A stretch of 64,000 nt of DNA. It comes from Tomocerus qinae. Its lineage: Eukaryota; Arthropoda; Collembola; Entomobryomorpha; Tomoceridae. A program made the translations under genes and the position numbers. The notes under the pieces were generated by a model. It was not told the DNA's origin, did not search any database, and saw only the letters and a list, made by a program, of their open reading frames with translations. The stretch is taken from assembly GCA_020055645.1 (NCBI GenBank), contig CM034547.1:25816513-25880512 (forward strand), given 5' to 3'. Positions 1 through 11,989 of this stretch are shown here, one piece after another; the first letter of the stretch is position 1; each line of letters opens with the position of its first letter.

Positions 1-544
1 TGTTGAAATCAAATTGGTGACATGTAGCTTTGCCTTCTAGCGAATTTGGAAAACAAAATCTGTAACGTTTGCAGTCAATTGAAGTATGTGAAACGACCAC
101 ACTTCCAATTTTGGAATATTTGGACTTAGATGAAAATTGGAAATTAAATTTTTGAAATGTTTGAAAAGAATTGATCTGAGTGAATGAATCATTTTGGATT
201 TACTTGGGTTAAGGGAAAAATTTTGACTTTTAGTGAAAATTTAGTGAATTGGGGAAATAGTTAAGGTTGTTTGGAATATTTGCATAGAAGTGAACAGGGG
301 AAATGAATAAGTTTGGATTTAATTGGAGATAGGATGAGATTTGAAAGGGGGAGATAAAATTTAAATTTTAGAGAAAAAAGGAGACCTGGAATGTTCGAAC
401 TTAAGTGAATTTTGTGGAAGTAAGATGGATGTATTTGAAAAAAATTGTATATAGGAAATGAGCATGCTTGGATGTAAGGGATTTTGCACGCAAGGTCTGG
501 GAGAGCTGAGATCATGATAATATGCGTCGTCTAAGTAGAATGCC
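1..544. other. AT-rich intergenic sequence, no gene seen
   Basis: No conserved protein or splice pattern is visible on either strand. The short open frames are low-complexity (F/S/L/I-rich) readings of AT-rich DNA. The stretch ends at the target-site duplication of the MITE that begins at 545. Confidence 0.5.
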
Positions 545-947
545 CAGTGTTGTGCAGTGGTTAAAACCACTAGTGGTCATAATGGTCATAATGGTCAAAA
601 TGGCCCGGTCAAAAAAAATTAAAAAGTGGTCAAAATGGTCAAAATGGACAAAATGCCTGTTTGGGGTTAATTGAGACCCCAAGGTAGCTTTTACTGCAAC
701 AGTAAACAACAAAAACAACTTTCTAAAGATTGCAGTTAAAAATGATTAGAGAGTGTCATTCTGTAGTCTGATGTTAGTAGAATAGTGTTTCATTGGTTTT
801 AGGCCATATTTCATTATCTAAATATTTTAAATTTCATTTGCTAGCCTAAGTAACTGTATACTGATATTTTGACCATTTTAGCCATTTTGACCATTTTGAC
901 CAGTGGCCCGGTCAAAATGCAAAAAAGTGGTCAACAGTACAACACTG
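545..947. mobile_element. hAT-type MITE with 8-bp target duplication
   Basis: A 403-bp non-coding element begins CAGTGTTGT and ends ACAACACTG, giving 9-bp perfect terminal inverted repeats. It is flanked on both sides by the identical octamer AGAATGCC (537-544 and 948-955). An 8-bp duplication is the hallmark of hAT transposition. Inside, repeats of 'aatggtca' (about 570-655) reappear inverted at about 870-925, so the element is a near-palindrome. It has no transposase and must have been moved in trans. Confidence 0.85.
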
Positions 948-1171
948 AGAATGCCTCTGGCTCACTTACCTCCACACTGGCTAACCCAACAATATTATAA
1001 CATTACTATACTACTACGGCTACACCACACAATCTTACAAACTATTTAATATGCATGGCAAAGATATTATGACGTGACCCAATGCTATTATGCTAATGAT
1101 ATTCGCAAAACAAAGACACGCTAACCACAATAGTATACTCTTTTTTCAATCCAGTTTATTTAGAAATTAAT

Positions 1172-2486
1172 TCAAGCTTTTGCATCTTGGACTTTGATGT
1201 ACTCCAGTACTTGGTCTCTTGCAGGGGAATCCGCTCCGAAATCCTATTCAGCAATTAAAAATATACGTTATTACTTTTCCTGTATACTACTTAGCTTTAA
1301 GCTTGTAATGAAGTAATGGCTAAATAAGGTTTTAACATTTTTAAGACACATTAAGACTGCTGGACGACTCAAGAGGAATAAAAATGGGCAATTAAATTTC
1401 ATCTGACCTCACTAACGCAGTAAAACTGCCGTTTAAAAAACGCAATAAATGAAAAGATATTAAAATCTAACCTTGATGACAACGCAGGAACATCTTACGA
1501 CCTTACGAGCCTTGCCCTCCTTGTCGATTTTACAAAGTCCAGCCCACTCGCCCAATTTCTTATTGTTGTCAACTTTGAGCAAAGGAATATTGTGTTCTGT
1601 ACATAATGCAATCACTAATTTCTTGTACATAGCCTCATCGCAGTCGTCGGCCAAGACGCACATCAATGCTTGACGCCTGTCAAAATACCATAAATAGACA
1701 TTAAGTGTATGAAAATATTTTATTGCATTATTGATAGCAATTAAAGGGTTTAAAAATGGTTTCATCAGTGAAAGCAAGCTCGGCAGGGTTAGGAGGTAAC
1801 GAATTCCTTTTACGAAGAGGGATGCCTTAGTACATTCATCATGTGTAATATAACTCTTAATTATTTAATTTTATCTTCGCAGAATATCGAAAAAATTTCT
1901 TACTTGTCTAAAGCTTTAACTGCTTCGTGAAGACCTCTGGAGAGGCCTTCGTTGATAAGGGAGAGCTTAAGAACTTCCTGAAGGGCCACATTTACGTCGA
2001 AATCTCCCGATTCGGGGGCCACTTGGATTTCATCTCTAATTAAAATATCATTTTTTAAATGAATTAGAAGTGCCAGTGCCTATCATTTGAACATTGAAAC
2101 ATCTGCACCTGCAGCATAGCTTAATTACTATTCACAAATAAACATGTGAAACACCACATAATGATGCAATATGCAATCCATCCAGCATGGAAATTCAACA
2201 CCACGGGCCAACATTGACATGCATATCAGCATATTCAATATTTGGAATTTTACAGTAACTTCTTTCAGTCACAATTTAGATAATTCAAGCAATATAAACA
2301 ATAAAGAACAACTAGGTAAAATAATTGACAAAATAAGTTAAGTTCAACAGGCCGGCATGGCATTGTCCGTCGGCCATTGCTGGATGCATAAGAGCGAGCG
2401 GCATGGCTATTTCGGCGTAATTGAAATAAAAATGTAAAATAAGTCAAATATGAGAAAATATTAACTCACCCTTCTACATCAGACAT
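1172..2486 (-). CDS. RPS12: 40S ribosomal protein S12 (eS12)
   Basis: This is a structural protein of the small ribosomal subunit. Four coding exons read on the minus strand: 2486-2470 (ATG 2486-2484), 2035-1904, 1676-1472 and 1243-1172 (TGA). Phases agree throughout and give 141 aa, the usual family size. Diagnostic blocks are [19 protein letters not shown], the central [34 protein letters not shown] and [15 protein letters not shown]. The start is the only ATG in frame with exon 2, giving MSDVEG/DEIQV. An AATAAA signal lies just past the stop (TTTATT at 1155-1160 on +). The gene is head to head with RB1CC1. Intron 2 (1677-1903) may host a C/D snoRNA. Confidence 0.96.
1761..1847 (-). ncRNA. 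candidate C/D-box snoRNA in RPS12 intron 2
   Basis: On the coding (minus) strand of the intron, a perfect C box ATGATGA (1842-1836) is followed about 68 nt later by a D box CTGA (1768-1765). The segment between them is clearly more GC-rich than the surrounding intron. RPS12 introns carry snoRNAs in vertebrates, so the position is sensible. Against it, I see no convincing terminal stem outside the boxes, no clear C'/D' pair, and I cannot name an rRNA target. Confidence 0.35.
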
Positions 2487-2864
2487 TGTAGAACTCCTTC
2501 TGCAATACAAAAAATATATTTTGAAATACAAAATAAAATTACATTGTGATAAAAATAAATGAAGAACTTACAATGAACCCAGAACATAAAGCAAAAAGAC
2601 GAGTTGAACTTCTCAGTAGGCACTGCAAAAGCAGAATGATTCAGCTCGAGAATAAAGTAAACTTCAACGTGGGATGGATGGCAATGGCGAAGATTGGGAA
2701 ATCCAAAAATTGAGTGATTTCCACCTGATGAGAGTCACAATTCACTCACCAGCGAAAATTCAAAGAGATATCTACAAAAAACAGTGAATAATAACAAAAC
2801 AAAGTGACAAGGACAGGAAAATACAGAATAGAATTTTAGAATTATTTTTCAATATTATGAGAAA
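2487..2864. promoter_or_regulatory. bidirectional promoter region RPS12 / RB1CC1
   Basis: Only 378 bp separate the two divergent start codons, and this must hold both 5' UTRs and both promoters. No TATA box is obvious. The transcription starts cannot be fixed from sequence alone. Confidence 0.5.
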
Positions 2865-5800
2865 ATGTTGTATGTCTTTCAAGTGGAAACAGGATGCATG
2901 ATGACCTTTGACATGAATTTGGCCCTAGACAGGTAGAAAATTTTTATTCCATTTAACCTTTTAATTTACTTACATTTTAGATTAGATTTTATTGTACTTT
3001 GCATTGCACGATATAGAAAAACATTTGCGCGTTTAGTTATTTATAGGCTACGTCGTAATTCCCATAATCATTACACCATTAGGAATCGCTAATTAAATTA
3101 CACAATTTGCAATTATTATTATGATGGTTTTGGATAGTGTTTCAAATTTGAAAGAAGCAATATGGAACACTTTGAGAATCCCTATTGACCGTCAAGTGCT
3201 TTTAGTTTCTGGAGGAGAATGCCTTGATATTAGTAAGTGTCTACTTCATAAAATGGATTTTTTTCATTAATTATGTTAATTAAGAGTTTAAGGCTATTAT
3301 TGTATTCTAAATTGATACAATAATTTGTTTGTATTACAAAAGAAATAAGCAATGTGAATTTAGTAAGCAATAATACGTTAATACTGACATGGTATTATTT
3401 ATCTTTAGGGAGAAGGGTCTGTAATTACACTGCAGGGACGGATACAAACCCAATTTTTCTTTTTAATAAAAGTAATATCGAGTCATCTCCTTGCAATTCA
3501 GAAGGAAATCAATCGCCCAGCAATTCAGACACACTTATTGGTAAGTTTATTTATTTACTTATTCCCTTTAAGTGCTTTCAAGCTTTCAATCTTTTTACTA
3601 CTATTTGGCAAAGATTCGGAAAGTGTAAAAGAACAAGTTGAAGGATGTTTGGCAATGCCTCCTACCTACATGACGGTGGTCAGTAGAGCTCAATTGGCCC
3701 AACAATTGTGGGAAATGGCTAAAGACGTTACAAGAAGATGTGAGCATTTAATACATGACCAGCATTTACAGCATCAAGGATGGGCAGCTGCAGTGGCCAA
3801 CCTTGATGACATTATTTCTGCCTTTCGTCATAAATCAGAGTCTTTCTCTAGTGCTTTTTCTTCTTTTTTGGCTGAGGAGAGTCAACGAACAGCGCTACTT
3901 AAAAGGTAAAAGCAATTTGTAATTTCCCTCTGGTCTCAAAATTATTCCATGAATATTTTTATAGTTTTCTAATATTACTTGTATGTATTGCTTAATTAAT
4001 AGTTTGAACTTTCCTAATATGGTGTTAACTTTTAAAGCTTTCCAAAAGCCCTGGTGGAGTTGGAAAAGGTTCCCCTTGTGAGTTCTCTCCTTTCAGATGA
4101 CGAAGAAAAAAGAAATTCTTTGTTAGATTGGATTGTTTCCCAAGACAGTCCAAACAAAATCGAAAGACTCACCGAGAGTTGTTATCGTGGGATGGAAAAA
4201 CTGGATGCGAATGTGATTGACGGACTACAGAAAGAAGCCTACAGTGTCATTGAGAAAGCTGGACAAAACTCAATGAGGGAGATCAAAGGATTGGAACAGC
4301 GTCTTTATGGATTAGACCAACTTTTAAATGAAAGTAAAAATCTAGTTCAGGAACAGTACGACTTGGCTCAGGCCTTTCAGCAAAACCAAAATAGAGCCAG
4401 CGACCTTAAAGATTCTTCTATTCTTCCTGATCTGTGCAATTCCCATCAGCATCAACTTCTGGTCATGTCCAAGAATCACCAACAACTGGAAGACATTCGG
4501 AGACGGTGTCAGAAGGCCAAGGAAGAATTGTGTGTTAATTTGAACTCTAGACTTAAGTGGGTGATTGTGATACAAAGAAGCCTATCTGAGTGCAGTTGCA
4601 AATTGAGTGTATACATGGAAAACCTGCGAAGAGTTGACCTCAATTTTAAAATCGTTAAGCAGATTGTAGAAGCAAAGGATGTTTACCTTCTGGCAGTTGC
4701 TGAAGTCATGAGGCGAACAGCCTTCAGTCAATGTTATCTACAGGTACAAATTGAGTTCATTCTGATATTTTTAACAGTTTTCAAATCGTCCTATGGTGTT
4801 ATTTGATCATTATCTATATTTACGTATATTTTTTTGTAGTCAAGTACTGAAACATTCGAAAATTTAAAAACGATTCATGGAAAGGAATCAGAAAGCAGAG
4901 ATGAGTTTATTAACAAGTTCGAGGGACATTTTCTTTCCGCCCTTTTTGAAGGCCTGGATAATGAGCCTATCCCTTTTTTTGCGAGTAAACCCTTCCCATT
5001 TGATCTTCAACTACCTGTCATACAAAATGAAGACATTGAAAAGTTAAGGACTTCTTATCCAACTTTAACTCAACCTGAAATAATTGCGCCGGAAAGCACA
5101 ACAATTGAATCCATTAAAGCCGAACTGAAACTCAAATGCGACGAGTTTGAAACATTTAAGGTCTATCATGACAAAAGTGAATTAGATTGGAAATCTGAAA
5201 ATATAGCTTTAAAAAGTCAGCTTGGAGACCAAATCGAACTTAAAAATAAAACAGAAGAGGCTCTCGAGTCTTTGAAAATGCAAATCCAGGAATTAAAAAA
5301 GGAAAACGAGCGATTAGCTCAAAAAATGCAGAGCAATATTCAAGACAATAATAAAAAAATTGAAGAACTTAATGCTGAATTTGAAGGGAAAATTGAAGCT
5401 TTGAGCGAAAATTGGAGAAAGGACATGGAAATGGAAATTAAAGATGTGAAGGAAAAACATCGTGCTGAAGTTGAAGGTTTGCGATCCAGATACAAGCTTA
5501 TCAATTCCGTGGAAAATCGTAGTCCCATGGAAGAGGTAAGTTGATTTCGCTTTATTTTCAATTCCCAAACTATAATTTACTTGCCTTAATTGTTTAAAAT
5601 TAAATTAATTAAATTCTAGAAAGAAGATTTTCGAAAAAAGTTTAATAGCGAAGAGAGCGAGGATGAAGGCAACGTAAAAAGCCTTTATGGACTGGATACC
5701 AGTGCCATTGATGCAACGGCTATGGAAGATTTCCGAGAAGTCTATGAAATGCTCATAGCGCCGCCACGTGTCGTAAGACTTTCATAATATTAATATAATT

Positions 5801-6454
5801 AATTACTTAATTTTCTTAAACGAAGTAAATTAAAATTGCAAAGCATCTGATGTTTTTGTAGATATCTGCCTCCAACAAATTGACTGCTAAGATTACTGTG
5901 ACTTCGTAAGTTGCAAAAAAAAATTTCCTACTAACTATAAAATATTTTAGTTTGTGATTTGCAATTGCAATTAATTAATTCTCTTATAGGTGCAAAGTGA
6001 ACGATAATTCTTTGATTTACTGGAACGATAAATTTCAAGCTTATCTTGTCTACCTCACTAATAAAAATGTACATTTTCTCCATACGGATTGTGTCAAATC
6101 CCTAAAACTTATGTCAGGTATGTTATCACTTTCGTTGTCGTTATCACTTGCTTAACTAATAAGTACTAATTAAACTAGAGCCGAACACAAGTCAATAATT
6201 TATAATGTTTTAAGATTCTCCAGTTGAAGGGTTTACGGCCCAAGTTACTGACAAGGAATTTTGTGTCGCCAGACGGGTAAGAGACTATAAATAAAGTTGA
6301 TAAATATTTTTTTCCATATTTGTATGTGAAATAATTAATCTGGCGAATTATTTTAATTTTGCAGTCTAATAATCGATATAAAGTACCACAAGGTTTCCAT
6401 TTTTATCGCATTCGGGTGAAAGGCATCGAAATAGTGGATTTTGATCTTCTATAG
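2865..6454 (+). CDS. RB1CC1: RB1CC1/FIP200 autophagy scaffold (Atg11/Atg17-like)
   Basis: FIP200 is the large scaffold of the ULK1/Atg1 complex that starts autophagosome formation. Eleven exons join in phase: 2865-2932, 3138-3232, 3409-3540, 3614-3905, 4038-4743, 4840-5535, 5620-5772, 5862-5905, 5990-6117, 6215-6276, 6365-6454, giving 821 aa. The N-terminal ubiquitin-like fold begins MLYVFQVETG and runs to YTAGTDTNPIFLFNK, a vertebrate-like signature. The LQHQGWAA block and the long conserved region DWI..DRLYGLDQ..SILPDLCNSHQHQL..RLKWV follow. A coiled coil spans roughly residues 480-650. The C-terminal ATG11/Claw-like domain ends YKVPQGFHFYRIRVKG. Human FIP200 is about twice this length, so the central coiled coil is strongly shortened. 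AATAAA lies at 6474-6479. Confidence 0.93.
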
Positions 6455-6706
6455 TACCTATACTGTGATCGAAAATAAAACTGCATTTTTTTACATTCTA
6501 AATATCTACCTTGTACTGTTTTTGTTTGCCATTTATTAATTGTGTATAATGATAAATCTCATCTTGGATCAGTTCAACTGTTTTAATGAAATGTTAATGT
6601 TTTTAAGAAAATGAAAAGAAAGTATTTTATTGACAAATGAGATACTTATCAACGATTACTATAATTAGCGATTCAATAAATTAGGTGGATGACTATTTAA
6701 TAATAA

Positions 6707-9700
6707 TTAAAATTGGTAGCTGTTAACATTGTAGTCGTAATAGTAGTTGTTATTGTCTTGATTGTAGTTGTGATACTCACAATGGTACTGTCCCTCATTC
6801 TGTACGACCATATGACTGCTCCCACTCCCCATGTCATTATTGTCCAAATTGAAAATATCTGACGGTTTAAATGCTTCTGGGTACGGATATGCAGTGTTGT
6901 AGCAGTTGTAGTCATTATACTCATAGTAATGTCCACTGCTGGATGACTGTTGGCAGATGCAGTACACCTGGGAGCAGTAACTGCACGTTGGCTGGATTTG
7001 CTGCTGAGGAACTGCCACTTCTTCAGCCACAACCAAACTACTCACTTTCTTATTCCGTTGCTGTCGAGGCTTCGGCTGCAATTTCAAAAATTTTATATCA
7101 ATTCAATCATTCAATCTTAAATACTCGATACTAAAATTAGACTCACCTCTTTTTTCTTGATAAGACTGCGACGGGCTTCCACTGAAGCTTTTGCTTCTGG
7201 TTTGGGGTGATCGTGGACACCTTTCGCCTACAATCAACAAATATTCATGTCATAAATTACATAGCATATCGCATCTTCGTATATTGAAAAAAAACCATAT
7301 TCCTGCTGAACAATCTCTAGTGTGCATATTGAAGTAATTAGTACTTTTTCTATTTCATTATTACCGCGATCTTATTTTGGTTTTTCATATTCGAAACTTA
7401 AAACCTTTAAGTGGCAAGTCTTTGACATAAATAATTTCATTTTACTTCATCAACCTCATTATCAAACCTATGAAAAGTTAATTAGTGACAGATATGCAAC
7501 TATAAAGCTTTTTTGCATGCTATAAGCATGCAATCTACTTTCCAATGGGAAGGTAAATGGTTTTACCGTCTTCACAAAAGCTTTTCCATGAACAATTTAC
7601 AACGGTTCTTGAAAATTGACTTTTCTTATGCCACTACTGTCCACTATAATCTATAATTCACATCTTGCTCTTCATAATTCATTGAAGTACTTGAGCAAAA
7701 GTTTCAACTGTGTGTCTTCCATCCGCCAGTTACACCTTCCAATTTCCGATCAAGACCGTCATTTGAACTAATAACTCATGACCTACCCTAGCATCCTCTG
7801 CGTTTTTTGATTTTCCACATTATTCAAATAAAAATGAAGAAATTAATTTATACAGTTGGAATAATTAGTGGAACAATTTATTGGAGTTGAATTGGAGCTG
7901 CAACATACTTTCTATTATTTGACATTTTGGTACTTCTTGATTTCCCCCAAATACACAATAAACACATAATGCACATGTTTTTACATGTATTTACTACATG
8001 TAATTACATGTTATATCGATATATTAATTAAAAGAAGCGGCATAATTAATTCTGATTGACTAATTCCCAGCAAAGCGGTAAAAATAATCTGTAATAGTAT
8101 CCAAAAAAGCGAAAAACCATATGATAGTCATGCTGATGATAGTACTTTCTCTTTTACTATCGTTCTATGCTCGGAGAAATGAGAAAGATGTTGATATCTA
8201 AATAGCGGGTATTACCTGGAAGAAGATTCCATTTTCAGTATGTCTCCAAAAGTGTGTGACTGGATATCCACAATGACCTCTGCATGGCAGAATCTCAAGT
8301 TTCCCGTTGCAGCCTCCGTTGGGGCACGGGCGGTTCTGCTGCTTCTTTCTGGCTTTGTCACAAATGGCAGGTCTGAGTCGTAACAACCCCCCTTGACATC
8401 TCAGGGAACAAACAAGCACTCCGAGACAGGATTTCTTTAAGATGTGCACATTATGATTGTTTGTGTTTCTCATGGCCCAACCCGAAGTGTGTCTTTTAGC
8501 AGCCTCAAGATCGTTGGCGTAAATGTAGCGACAGTGCCCATCCGCCCATTCTTGGAATGGATCATAATGTGAAATCTGAGGAATCTGACTGTCATTGATA
8601 TCCCAGTCTTTACTGAAAATTAACACCAAAAAAGAACAATTTCTTCTGAATATAATACAAATAAATAACCTTCATAATTCCAAGAATTTAATTCACGCAC
8701 GAAATGTGCATATACATATACATCTTAAAACTGTAATAATATTTTATGATTTTTATCCAAAAGTTATTTGCACAAGAAATAATCATTACAAAATGTTAAC
8801 TTTGGATTCTAGGACTATTATTGTACCTCTACCTAGTACATTAATTCAGCTTAATTCTAATTCAACAGATTTTACAGTATTTGAGTATGCAGATTTATTT
8901 CTAAACAATAAAACTGTAAATCTGATTTATGTGGAATGCTGGTTATTTATTTAATTATGTCAATGTATTAGAATTCTAAACAATCTATAAGCATGAATTA
9001 GATTGTCTATTTTTGCAAAGATAAATCCTTTAACAAAGAAACCAAATATTATGGTTTAAATGAATTTGGACGCAATATTTGTCTGTCTGTGAGTGTAATG
9101 TAATACTATGTAGAATTAGAGTTTAGTAGAGTGAATAGATGTTTTAATATTTTCTTCCAATTGTAATTTAATACTAGTGATGTCGGCCATTGAAAGTGGT
9201 AGTTATATAAATGCTAATAATAACTGGTATAATGGGACGATAATGTCTACAATCACGTTGATCTCTTGAACCAATTCTCTCCGGATAATTATTATATAAT
9301 TTTCTTGTAGAGAAAAATCTTTCACTCATAATGAGATTCTCCTCAATAGAAAACAGATAAGGCGGAGAACAGGAAAAGACGACGGACGGATAATCTGATA
9401 TCCCGATAGTTGAGGCTGAGTTTGAAATGGGATTCAATTACACTCTATGGGGCTAATTGAGATTTTCTACAATAATTTTTAGTTTAGCTTATTTCGGTGA
9501 GTCTCCGGATTATAGTAACATAATTAGTAACAAATGCCCTTCTTTTGTAATATTATTGTGGTAATCAATTACACAGCTGAATATAAAACTTAATTATTAA
9601 CTGCACAATTTTCTAATTCTTATAATTTGATGGTTCTCAGTTTTTAAAACTTTAAAATGATATAAATCACTTTCACTTTAGAAATTCAAAATTTAGATTT

Positions 9701-9915
9701 ATTGTTAGCAAGAGATAATGAAGAATTCCAAAAGGCCAATAAGAAATATTTATTAACCAATAACACATTTGACACGGCACAGACAGATCATTCCGGTAAA
9801 ATTCACTTAAGGGGATGAAAGGTGAAAACACTTTCATAAGGAACTTTTAAATTTTTCTAATTACTAATTATAAAAAGGAAAATAATTAAAATGACCTCAC
9901 TAACCTGTTTGCCAT
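6707..9915 (-). CDS. gcm: Glial cells missing (GCM-domain) transcription factor
   Basis: GCM proteins are zinc-containing DNA-binding factors; in insects they direct glial and blood-cell fates. The domain is carried by exons 8612-8216 and 7227-7147. It starts [12 protein letters not shown], continues [69 protein letters not shown], and ends [16 protein letters not shown]. All the usual Cys/His ligands appear present. The last exon, 7075-6707, encodes a Ser/Tyr/Asn-rich tail of unknown function. The start is uncertain: the domain exon opens at a splice acceptor and lacks an ATG. An 11-nt exon at 9915-9905 (ATGGCAAACAG followed by GTTAGT) fits the phase exactly and gives MANSKDWD, for 285 aa. 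Convergent with RB1CC1, 253 bp away. Confidence 0.92.
8613..9904 (-). other. first intron of gcm in the proposed model
   Basis: AT-rich sequence with no domain-like reading frame. If the 11-nt first exon is wrong, the true first coding exon lies here or further upstream. Confidence 0.4.
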
Positions 9916-11937
9916 TTGACATGGACCTACAGACGAAGTTAGTTGAGATCTTTACATGAGACTATTGTGAGACTTGAATTGAGATGAGATTGTTGCTGCT
10001 GGATGAATTGCATGGACTCCATGGATGAATACAACAGAAGAGAACAAGAACAAAGATAGGGATGAGAAGGACGGAATGGATCCATCTCCACATACAATCG
10101 AATCGAACTCTGCATTTACCTTCTTTACTGTTCTGTTCAACATATTTTATTGATCTCTCACAAAATATCAATAAAATAAATGATAAATAAATAAATATCA
10201 AATAAAAATATCAGCCCCTAAATCGCTTTATCGAAAATAAACTTTCACCATGTAATTGAGCTTTCTCATTTTTACTAAACTCAACAGAATGGGCCTAAAA
10301 ACTCGAAAAGCTATGCTAATTGGTGAAAGTATAAACACAACTTTCTGTTCAAGTAAAAGGTTAATAAATGCCCAAGAAAATTCGTATCTGTCATTATTTA
10401 TCAAAATACAAAACTTTTCATCTTGCTAACTGGAAAAAACTGCCACCAAAAATATTCTGAAAAATTAAGTGTATTTCAGTAATGCAAGCAATGATTTTTG
10501 CAAAAAATGAGGTCAATGATTTTTTATTACCATTGACTAAAAATACTGCAATCCTTTCTGGTACATCTTTACTATCAGAAATATCTTTAGTATTAGCAAG
10601 AATAATTTAGCCCGTTGAACGAAAGAAATGATAATTAACTAAGCATATATAGATATAGCCAAGAATTAACCTAATTAAGCATAGAAAGTAGCCACAGCGA
10701 GAAAAATTGTCGATTAATTGGTCATAAAAGAGTGGATCCGAGCTCTATTGTCGAGTGAGAGAGATAGGAGAAAGACCAGGCAGGCAGGGCAGAGGTTTGG
10801 TGCGTGGCCTGCTTGTAGGACATCCGAAACGGTTGTAGGACGACCCCCTTGAAATGTGTACGTAAGAAACGGTAGTCAATAAGACCACACAATAAAATGC
10901 ATCCAATTAATAACATGTTCTTGATCTCTTAATGTCATCATTCATTCTCTTTCCATTCCCTTGCAACCAATACTTACGGATATGTCTATAAAGAGATTCT
11001 ACGTATTCCTCTGCGATCATGTAATAAAATATTCTTTCAATAATCCCAATGAGATACATACATTATTATTATACATTCGATATGGTAATTCAGTAATCGA
11101 CGACTCAAGTCTCTCTCTCTCACTCAAACTCTTATTGCGTTAACATCCCTTGCACATTTCAGTGAGACACACTTTGCTCTGCTTACACGTAGACGGAATG
11201 CATGGAGAGAGTTCTTCAGTCAGTCAGTAAATGAAGTAGTTAATAATAAGCAATAAATTAAGGAGTGAGAGGTCCGCATTATTTTAATTATACACCTTAC
11301 ACACCTGTTGCCGTTTCACGAGTTTGTTTCACCTGCTCCTACTAATATCATCCATCTACAGATCTCTCCTCTTACAACATCCTTCTCTGCATGCTTCAAT
11401 TCAGTAGTCCCTCTATACAGCTACACTCTATCATTCATTATATCATGTCTTAATAACCTATAACTTTTCAACCTCTCTTACAAATCTTCCTGTTTTGTTT
11501 AACTTTGCCAGACTGACAATTCCATATTTCATATTTCTATTATTATTTATTAGCAAAATCCAAAGCCAATTCAACTGCCTTGCCTAACCCTCTTCGACCC
11601 CACTACACTCATCCACAGCCATAATAATAATATCAAATTATCAGCCTGTTACCATTACAAAAACTATATTATACTCTCTCAACCAAAAGAGGCTGGACAC
11701 ATCGTTCTTCGATAACATGACCTTTTCCTTTGTCATCCTTTTTTACATTTCAGTTATTCACCTTTTAATATCTTTTTATATACAACACCAGATCCTTAAT
11801 GTAAGGTTATACATCGATAAATATTATACACTTTCTACATCGAGACACAACCAATTAAACTCATGTATGGGTATTGTGATACATTTAAGACTCATGCAAA
11901 TAATCCTAAATATTTACGAATAATATTCGAATTAAAA
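9916..11937. other. intergenic region upstream of gcm
   Basis: About 2 kb without a supportable gene. It probably holds the gcm promoter and 5' UTR. Short TA-rich and CT-rich runs occur (for example near 11110 and 11340). No repeat family was recognised. Confidence 0.4.
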
Positions 11938-11989
11938 ACGGACGGACAGACTGTGCGGTTCTATAAGCTGCCTTACTCAGGCGAGCTAA
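11938..11989 (+). mobile_element. solo 3' end of the HINE-like repeat
   Basis: This 52-bp stretch matches the 3' terminal block of the elements ending at 23236 and 62136: GGACGGACAGACTGTGCGG, then TTCTATAAGCTGCC, then the imperfect hairpin AGCT-GCCT/AGGCGAGCT, ending CTAA. No 5' end or 40-bp core precedes it, so it is a truncated copy. Confidence 0.75.
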
